64,000 nt of DNA from Whalleya microplaca (lineage: Eukaryota > Ascomycota > Sordariomycetes > Xylariales > Xylariaceae). Position 1 is the first letter of the stretch. Each line of letters starts with the position of its first letter. The notes beneath the pieces are model-generated. The model made no database searches. It was not told the origin of the DNA and saw nothing but the letters and a program-made list of their open reading frames with translations. The stretch covers positions 1-64,000 of the forward strand of contig MU385744.1 of NCBI GenBank assembly GCA_022497155.1, written 5' to 3'. Of this stretch, positions 56,694-64,000 are shown piece after piece. The position numbers and the translations under genes were made by a program.

Positions 56694-58958
56694 TGATTGG
56701 GTGAAGTTGTGATGTTGCTGTCTAATTGTAGCCTATACCCATCTATGCTAAAGATGCCCGAATTTTGGCCAATGAATGGGCTTTCCTAAACCAGACCAGG
56801 CCTAGCGCTTTTAGCAGATCTTGGTAGATAGAGATCTTAAGATCGTTCAGCATGTGTGTATATGAAAGGGAATAAAGGATGCAGTTCCATGGAAGCTCCG
56901 GGTGTATGCAAACAATCCTGAGAATTTTAGATATTATTTTCCATACCTCATATAAAACTCTGCTCAAAAACGGGCACGGCCATACGGGTCAGATAATCTT
57001 TGTGGTGGGACTTTCCTAATCTACTTCTAGGTCAGATGCTCATTACTTCGATCTCCTTCTGAATCTGTGGTTACCACTTCTCGCCATGCCTCCGTGTCAA
57101 AGCAGCACCTCCACAAATACCAAGGATACTGACGGATGAGAGAGCGCATAGTCCAATATGCATATGTTATCACGTACATTGGCAGGAGGCATAAGTACTA
57201 GATCTAACATCGTTACATCAAAGAATGCGCAAAGTTTGGTGTGTCGAAGTTATCTGCTGTTAGGCTAGAGTGGGGGTGTGGAGGGGCGGCTCAAGGTGCT
57301 CTTTTACAGCAGTTAATTAGATTTGTCTTCTGGTGAACGACCTCTCCACCAGCCATCAATGTTATATTGCTTTCTTTAAAATGTATAGGTAGGCGCAGGA
57401 TGGCCATTGTTTCGCAACTTTGCTGCAGCACTCTTGCTCGTGCGAAACTGCAAAGCGTCCCGATCCGATCTCATGAAGATTTGTATAAAGCCGTTTGTTT
57501 GCACCTTGACCTCTTCGCCATTACACAGCTCTCTGACAGTAACCCCAAGTCTCTTGATATTGAGTGCACGGTTGTTCTGTGGTTGATAATCCTCGAAAGT
57601 GGGAAAGCATTGCTGCGGTGGGAGTCTGCTATACGTGTTCTAGTGTTGCTTTTCCGTCCCTTTAGCCAGCTTCACTTGTTGTTCTGCAGGAGGACCTCCC
57701 AGTGTCGAATCCGAAATGGCTGCATGGATAGGAGAAGCGGTACCATCTTCAATTTGGTGCTTGAGCTTTGCACAGGGTCCATCAACCCAGGCCATCCGGA
57801 TTCTAGTGCTCTGAAAGCACCTCATCTTCAGTCTCGTACGCACCACCTGGCGACGCAACTTGATCCTCTGTCCACCGACTATAAAGCTTGTCTTCGGCCC
57901 ACAAAAGCATTCTTCTTCATCTTGAGTGCACAGGATTTGGCGATCGATCTCTTATTCTGTATCAAAGCTTCGAGGTCTTTCCTCAGATAGCTCTTTGCCT
58001 AAGACGAAAGGACGAACCGTACTCTGCTATGAAAAGAGGCCGCCCTTTTTGTCGCTTCAAAACCATATATTGCCAAAGTTGCGCAATCAGAGCTGACGCC
58101 CTGTTTCGAGAGCGGCAAAATGTGAGCGAGAAACCATCTAGGGCGGTTGGATTGTACGATTTCTCTGTCAATCATAAGAAGTTACAAGCCGGGTCAAAAC
58201 GCCTTGATGAGACGCCAGCGATGCTCGAGTGGAAATAAAGAGCAGAACGGTGATCAACGTACGCAACGACGCGTTGTAGCAATTGTCCAGCAAACTCCAT
58301 ATCAATATCAAGTGCCTCATCCCCTGCAGATCAGGGCGCATAAGGACTGTCTTTCAACTAGAACAACATTCCGACAGTTAGTCTTGGTACAAGAGCCGGA
58401 CACGAGGAGGAATTGGAGATCCAGGATGCCTCGGACATCAGAAGAGATGTTGTCATGTAGTCTTTTGACTCCAGGGCTCCATTTAGCAGTTGGGCAGCAG
58501 CCTTAGCCACGAAATTGTCTTCGCTGTGCTAGTGCCAATCATAGCAAAAGGTGAACTTGTCGCTGAAGCCCTCTTGAGAAGTTAGGTGGTTTGGCTGTCT
58601 TCATCCTAGAAAGCTCCTATGCCACCCACCCTCTTTCGTCTGGCAATGAGAGATCATAGCTACCTCGGCATCAGACAGGCTCTGACGCCTTGCAGCTCAC
58701 CTGATGGTGTTGCTCTAGTGCAGCGGATAGACATTCGCCTGACATTGTAGGTATCCTTAATCAAACCTGGCAATTCGAAGGTAGGTAAGTAGTGTCTTTG
58801 TACAACCACTGAACTATGGGGTAATTGTAGGTGACCTACGCGAACTACGCGAACTACCTAGGTAGTAATGGTGCGTCTCTAGTAGGGATGACTGGGGTGA
58901 CGAGTGTCACCTGCGAATCGGCGACATATGTACCAATACAATTTGGCCTTTAACACAA
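56694..58958. other. Degenerate region between two divergent tRNA-Phe genes
   Basis: 2.27 kb. A 207-codon plus-strand frame (57367-57990) and short minus-strand frames (57640-57858, 57983-58171) have no convincing domain. The minus strand looks like a protein gene broken by stops and frame changes. Near 58706-58780 there is a tRNA-like but non-pairing sequence, and repeats GCGAACTACGCGAACTACC with a CCTAGGTAG word lie near 58840-58865. Confidence 0.5.
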
Positions 58959-58963
58959 GCGGG

Positions 58964-58995
<32 letters not shown>

Positions 58996-59052
58996 TCAAA
59001 CCTCAGTCCTTAGGTTAATCTGAAGGTCGTGCGTTCGATCCGCACTCACCGC
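58959..59052 (+). tRNA. tRNA-Phe (GAA), second copy, 22-nt intron
   Basis: Mature sequence identical to the minus-strand copy at 56600, including the G5-A68 acceptor mismatch. The intron has the same length and position but differs at three bases, and the element facing the anticodon reads CCTCA instead of CTTCA. It is followed by a T8 run, a strong Pol III terminator. The two genes point away from each other. Confidence 0.93.
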
Positions 59053-59745
59053 AGCTTTGTTTTTTTTCTTTCTTTTTCCTTCATTCAATCTTTAGTCTTT
59101 TATGGCACGTATTGAAGCTTATATCAAGTAGAAAGGTTGTTGGGAAGATATGTCCATTATAAATTTATTTTTCATTGCGGAACCCCTTTGAGTCTATTCT
59201 TGAATTGATTAAAGGATTAATAAGGGTGGCTCTATTGTACACGAACAGTTCACATAAAGTTAACTAACTATTCAAGGACAACAATTCGATTGTGTATTGT
59301 TATCGTGGAAGAACAATATGGCTAGAGACTATTTCCACTGTGTTGCTAAATTCATCTTACGAAAGGTCTTTCCGGATAGATGAAATACTCTGCTAAGGAC
59401 TAACGCGTTCTCCCTGAGATAGACTCACATTAGCCAAACTTCTCAAAATAATATCAAGCGCATTGGCTGCCATCCAAAACATACCTGCGGCTTATCAATA
59501 CCTCCTCGGTCGCGACACCGTCACTCCAATGGGCTGGTTATTGGTCCTAGTGATTTTCCCTTCATTGACGACACTTTGCGCGGTGACATGGTTTTCGAAT
59601 CACTCTTTCTTATACCACCATCTGAGTTTGAAGGGGCAGAGAAGGTCAAATAGCTGTAGTCAGATGGCTTAGCTACCCACATATTCTTCAACAGCACTGT
59701 ATAATAATGATTCACTGTAGTATAAGTGTGAATTTTCGTGATAGC
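59053..59745. other. Intergenic
   Basis: About 690 bp; short frames only, nothing recognised. Confidence 0.5.
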
Positions 59746-60849
59746 TCAAGGTATTGCGGCTAGATCTGATGACGATTTAGGGGTCGTCACCTTGACCTTC
59801 AAGGCCTGGTACTCAGCATCATCCCACGAACTCAACCTCTCATACGGCGGAACCCACTGCTGATGATTGGGGCCCAAATGCCCAGATGTCATATACACCG
59901 CCGTCTTCAACACGAACCTTTCCAGTCCCCCGAGTTGCCCCAAAACATCTTCCCTCAGCCAATCCCACAGGCGGCGTGGATTCTTTGGCTGATCCCACAT
60001 CAGCACTATTTCAACATCGAGCTGCTGCAAGCTGGGAAGGCAGTTCCGCAGCGTGCGCACAGCCACCTCGATACTCTTCTTCTGACGCGCCGAGTCCCAG
60101 CTATCCGAGGGCATAATCAAAGCGACGTGTACGAACCGCACTCTACGGAGGCCCTCCGGGCTCGCGTTGCGGCTGAAATAACGCACCATTTCCACGCCGA
60201 ATAAGGAGACTGTGTTATCGGCGTACAGCATATCGAGGACCTCGCAATAGACCGTACGACAGGTGCGCATGAGGTCCGTGAAAAACACTTCCGACTCCGG
60301 CTCCACCCAGCCCGGCCGGAGGAAGTGTTCCCCGCCGCAGATCAGTTCCGACACACAGCTGTGTCTCACGCACCCGTGGCTGGGCGGCGCAACCAGCTGC
60401 TTCAACGCTGACCCGCCCAGCGCGAGGATCTCGGCGAGCACTTCGCTAGACCCTTCATCATCGCCGCGGACGTGTTGTCCGCGCTCCCAGCTTGACGGCA
60501 TCGGGCCCAAGAAGGAATGAAACGAAGACACTTGAAAAATCTTAGGGCCTCCAAGCGCCATTCTGTATATCTCAAGACGGATTTCCGGTGGCAGATGCAG
60601 GAATGACGTTCCCGTTCCCGGAACAGATTTGGCCGATTTGACCCTGGGTACCGTGGCCAGTGGCTTTGACTTCCGAAGCCGGCGAGTCTTGACTCGATAA
60701 CGGTTTCTGGCATCGTAGACGAGACTAAATGTTCTGTCGATAGTCTTGAGTGTGAAGGTCATGCTAATCCAGAATGCCACGAGAGGATAAACCAAGGCTA
60801 TGGCGCCCACAGTCTCGAGTTTCTTGCGAAAAGGTCGATTCCTAGCCAT
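59746..60849 (-). CDS. DUF7730/F-box-like fungal protein with N-terminal hydrophobic segment
   Basis: Single-exon protein of 367 residues, function unknown. The N-terminus has one hydrophobic stretch (VGAIALVYPLVAFWISMTF, about residues 14-32) after basic residues, so it may be membrane anchored. The motif FLHLPPEIRLEIYRMALGG at about residue 83 is the hallmark start of a large fungal family (DUF7730-like, related to F-box-type LPxEIRxxIY motifs). The later part contains LMRTCRTVYCEVLDMLYADN, the typical second motif of that family, and a beta/leucine-rich C-terminal half (RRVRFVHVALIMPS, LRNCLPSLQQLDVEIVLMW). These proteins are numerous and fast evolving in ascomycetes. The frame is intact. 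Confidence 0.85.
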   Translation of the reverse strand: MARNRPFRKKLETVGAIALVYPLVAFWISMTFTLKTIDRTFSLVYDARNRYRVKTRRLRKSKPLATVPRVKSAKSVPGTGTSFLHLPPEIRLEIYRMALGGPKIFQVSSFHSFLGPMPSSWERGQHVRGDDEGSSEVLAEILALGGSALKQLVAPPSHGCVRHSCVSELICGGEHFLRPGWVEPESEVFFTDLMRTCRTVYCEVLDMLYADNTVSLFGVEMVRYFSRNASPEGLRRVRFVHVALIMPSDSWDSARQKKSIEVAVRTLRNCLPSLQQLDVEIVLMWDQPKNPRRLWDWLREDVLGQLGGLERFVLKTAVYMTSGHLGPNHQQWVPPYERLSSWDDAEYQALKVKVTTPKSSSDLAAIP

Positions 60850-62020
60850 GTCTGCTAATTTAAATCGAATAGCTTTGTCGAATGTATATTGTCCAGATGA
60901 AAGATAATTATGTGAAACGACGAGTATGATGCGAAATCTTTTGAGTTCAGTGCATCAAGATGTTGTCCAGATACTAATATATCGAATGCCTGGCGCCAAG
61001 GACTGTAGGGGCCTAAATCCTTAGTAGGACTGTAGGACTCCGTATCATAGACCTCCAAAGGGCCCTATCTGACCACTGATGGGGAGACTGACAGCCCGTT
61101 CCCTTGAATGCTCGGCAAATCGCGCAAGGATCGAATCATCCACCATCAATCTATTTGAGTTCCAAGAACCTCCAATCATGATCAGGTGAGTGGTGGCAAT
61201 CGAAATACCATGTATGTTAAGATCTGGCATGAATGATTAATAAGCTTAGTCATTATCGCTGCTTCTTCTGTCATGAGAATTTTAACTTTAAGAACGAAAC
61301 AGAAGACTGGGCCGAAGCAGACCTATTGTACTTAGCCAAAGGCAATTGGTTTACCGATCGATGGCTGTAAGTAATAGATGGACAGATCATAAGCCTTTGC
61401 GAGGACCTCGCGAGTATGATAGTGCAATTTGTACTCCGTAAGTATGTGTAAGTTGAATCCATTAGGACAACCTCACTTGCTGTTACCTGGAGCTGTTATA
61501 AACGGGTGTTGCCTACTGTCAACCTACTTTATCTCAAAGTGATTGAAATAGCGTCGCTAGCGACTGCCTAAAAATTACAGATGCTCCCTAAGGAGATTAA
61601 AATATCCATATTCCCTTGGGCCTCAGAAAATGCATAGCTTCTTCAGATGACATTAATCCATAGTGATCACTAGGCACCTAGGTAGTCAATATATGAAGCT
61701 TGCATTTTCCATGATCTCTTGTAATGTGAATCGAACCAATATGATTGATGGTGGCTTTCCATCGAGCTTTTATCTGCCTTGATGAGATATTCCGTTCATT
61801 GCATAAAGCTTGGTTAATATATGTCAGGTTATTACATATCTAGGCATCGACAGGCGGACACGTGATGACGAGACTCTTTCGCGTTTTAAAGAAGGTCCTC
61901 GGAATCTCCATTTCTCGCATTCTCACCCCACTTAGTTTATTCATTACCAACGTTTGATGCGACCGGTACGAAACCGTGGTGTCGACTCGCCTAGAGCTGA
62001 AGTTCGGTGTCGAGTCCAAC
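60850..62020. other. Divergent upstream region with small ORFs before nibrin
   Basis: 1.17 kb between the DUF7730-like gene and nibrin. The last 160 bases contain a complete 30-codon upstream ORF (61865-61957) and an ATG overlapping its stop (TGATG). No other gene seen; one CCTAGGTAG word near 61678. Confidence 0.5.
61865..61957 (+). promoter_or_regulatory. Upstream ORF (30 codons) before nibrin
   Basis: ATG to TGA in the presumed 5' leader. Its stop overlaps a second ATG at 61957. That second frame runs through the nibrin start in another frame and stops near 62055. Whether the transcript includes these ATGs is unknown. Confidence 0.35.
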
Positions 62021-64000
62021 ATGTGGATTCTCGAGAACGAAGGCGAAGCTTTTGATGGTGAGACAGACTATGCTGCTCCCCGCCTCCGTTTCGTGTTTGC
62101 TGACAAGATCCCCATCACACAGGCAAGCGGCTTTGGCTGCGACCAGGGAAACGGTACCTTTTTGGTCGCACTGTCGCCGAACGTACGCAATCGCCCGATA
62201 CTACATGAACGCCACTTGGGAGGATTGAACTGATCTAAAGCCAGCTGGGCAGCTCGCCATCAAAGGCAATGGTGCAGACAAAGTATCGCGCAAGCATGTC
62301 ACCATTCAGGTCGATCGAGTGGTTGATGGCGATGCAGTACGACTCCTAGTTATCTATGCTCTTGCGTTTAAAAGCTCATGTGGCTTCTTATCTAGGAAAA
62401 CATGAATAGTCGCTCACGAGTCACGGTTGAGGATCTCGGCTCCAAGGGAGGAACTAAAGTGAACGATCGAAAGTTCAAGGGTGATAAATGTCATCTTGAG
62501 CAAGATGCCAATATCCTCCAGATGGGTTCATTCCCGGCCAAGTTCCGGTGAGTCGCCTGAGGGAGCTATGCGTTTCGATGCGCGGGCCTTAACATTTGTC
62601 TTATTTAGTATCACTTGGTACCCCATAGTCTTGAGCTTCTCGTTTACCTCGAACCAACTCCGAGCCAATCCCTTGGCCAAGCTCCGACAGGACCTTGAGC
62701 AGCTTGATATCAAGTTTCTTGCCGACTATGATGCTGCATTGACTACACACGTCGTATCGAAAAAGAGGAACACCCCGAAAGGTTTACAGGCGCTTATAAA
62801 TGGCCGCCACATCGTTAACGACGGATTTGTGAATGCTGTTATTACTGCCGCGACGCCTGACCAACCTGGTGATGGTGTGGCTACGTGCGCGTTGGAGAGG
62901 GATTTCGATGGGAACTGGCCCGATGCAATACAGTTCCTGCCTCCACCAGGAGACGAGCCTGTGCCGAGATCAACCGAGGATTTCGCTCCAAGTCCTGATC
63001 GAGAGAACATTTTTGAAGGCTACACGTTCATATTCTACAACAAGAAGCAATACGATAATCTTTTGGGACCCATTACCACAGGCAAGGGTAAAGCGTTATT
63101 GAGAGAAGTGGTGGCGGGGGAGACACAGATCAACGACTTCATCCGGTATGTGAAAGAAATTGCAGGGGAGAAAGGGTTGGGCGAGTTCGAGGATGGAAGC
63201 GAGGGCAAGGGCGTCGTCGTGGTCAGGTGGATTCCCAACACCCCTGAAAACGCCGACTGGTTCACCGAATTCTATACATCAATTTCTCTGCGACTGGATC
63301 ACCGACTCATTGACCAGAAAGACTTTCTCGGCGCAATCCTCAGTAACGATGCAAGTGGTTTACGACGACCGCTCGAGGTGGAATCGGAACCGCACACCTC
63401 TCAGGCGGAGCCACAATCTTCAGCGGCGCAACAGCCCATGGACGTGGATGAAAACCCGCCTCCTGAGCCATCTCAACGGCCGGCAACCCGAAGACGGGAA
63501 AGAGGACCGATAAAGAGCCGGTTCAAGGGTTTCATTGTGGACCTGGACGACGATGATTTGCCAGAACACGCGCCGGCTGCTTCGGTACCCTCTGCAGTGG
63601 ACGTAGAATCGTCACAAGAAGGTCTCTTTGTATCGCAAGATGCTGCGTCGCAAGAGCCAGAAGAGACTATTCGCGCTGGCCGACAGTCACAACGAAAACG
63701 GCCAGCACCGGCAGCCCTTGGGCGTGAGGACGTAATGGACGATTTTGCACCCACGGCTGCGCAAGTCAAGCGCCGTCGTATTGCTGCCGGCGAAGACCCC
63801 ATACCTCGACAAGAAACGCCAGCCACAACCTCCGCTTCGGACATGCAGAAGTCCAAGTCCAAGACTCCCACGCCCAAAAAGGAGGTCGACATTCTAGACC
63901 TAGCACGCCAGCACCGGGAGGAAGCAGAGCAGCGAGCAAAGGCCGAGAGAGAAGAACTAGCCACAGCACCCGAGGACCTCGACCTGGCGGAAATCCGCCG
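62021..64000 (+). CDS. NBS1: Nibrin (NBS1), MRN complex subunit, 3' end outside window
   Basis: DNA double-strand-break sensor subunit that brings Mre11-Rad50 and ATM/Tel1 to damage. Visible exons: 62021-62057, 62123-62182, 62245-62336, 62396-62547 and 62609 to the window end, all phase-consistent, about 577 residues so far. The N-terminal FHA domain reads MWILENEGEAFDG, then GKRLWLRPGKRYLFGRT, DKVSRKHVTI (the phosphopeptide-binding S-R-K-H) and VEDLGSKGGTKVNDRKF. A BRCT pair follows (THVVSKKRNTPKGLQALING; FEGYTFIFYNKKQYDN). After it come a long low-complexity Pro/Glu/Ser/Gln region and basic patches (KRRRIAAGED). The Mre11/Tel1-binding C-terminus is not in the window. All introns are GT-AG, 52-65 bp. 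Confidence 0.94.

Noticed and set aside
57367..57990. 207-codon plus-strand frame
   Set aside because: Composition and hydrophobic patches look random, no domain, and the opposite strand looks more protein-like; left uncalled. I considered a HeLo-type domain on the minus strand but could not support it.

Overview
The window reads as nuclear DNA of a filamentous ascomycete (Pezizomycotina; Sordariomycete-like is my best guess, an inference). Genes are split by short GT-AG introns of about 45-175 bp, gene order is loose and strand-mixed, and the tRNA genes carry 22-nt introns. Most products are eukaryotic housekeeping proteins: MRN complex nibrin, DNA polymerase kappa, cytosolic TyrRS, threonine deaminase, respiratory and mitoribosomal proteins. 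Bases 1 to about 600 are almost pure A/T with a 9-bp tandem repeat, and change abruptly into ordinary DNA. This is what a RIP-degraded AT isochore or subtelomere/contig edge looks like.

Layout. 1-10 kb: AT block, MCR1 (+), a small unrecognised gene (+), TyrRS (+), SET-domain protein (+). 10-16 kb: GNA1 (+), a Ser/Tyr-rich small protein (-), ER FKBP with an HNEL tail (+). 16-25 kb: TRK potassium transporter (+), Pol kappa (-), RPEL-repeat protein (+). 25-38 kb: secreted GH51 arabinofuranosidase (+), HSL-type esterase (+), RidA protein (-), MFS anion:cation symporter (+), oxysterol-binding protein (-). 38-43 kb: gene-poor, with an MFS remnant and a predicted small secreted protein with a twin CX3C motif (-). 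43-56 kb: dense housekeeping cluster of RTC5/TLDc (+), RCF1 (-), ILV1 (+), bL36m (+), LYR-motif protein (-), NatD (+), PLAC8 (+), single-pass membrane protein (+). 56-64 kb: two divergent tRNA-Phe genes around a degenerate 2.3 kb, a DUF7730-like protein (-), and nibrin (+), which runs off the right end.

There is no obvious biosynthetic cluster, CRISPR array, intact transposon or virus. Functional themes are mitochondrial biogenesis (RCF1, LYR protein, bL36m, MCR1), DNA damage response (Pol kappa, nibrin), amino-acid metabolism (ILV1, TyrRS, RidA) and secretion or saprotrophy (GH51, FKBP, small secreted protein). TGACTCA (Gcn4/Cpc1-type) sites sit upstream of both ILV1 and TyrRS. The most interesting items for follow-up are the hairpinin-like secreted peptide in the gene-poor stretch, the unrecognised gene at 2.75-3.24 kb, the paired tRNA-Phe genes with a shared acceptor-stem mismatch, and overlapping upstream ORFs before nibrin.

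Exon boundaries were worked out by eye from splice signals and reading-frame continuity. Where I give exons, the summed length is a multiple of three unless stated.
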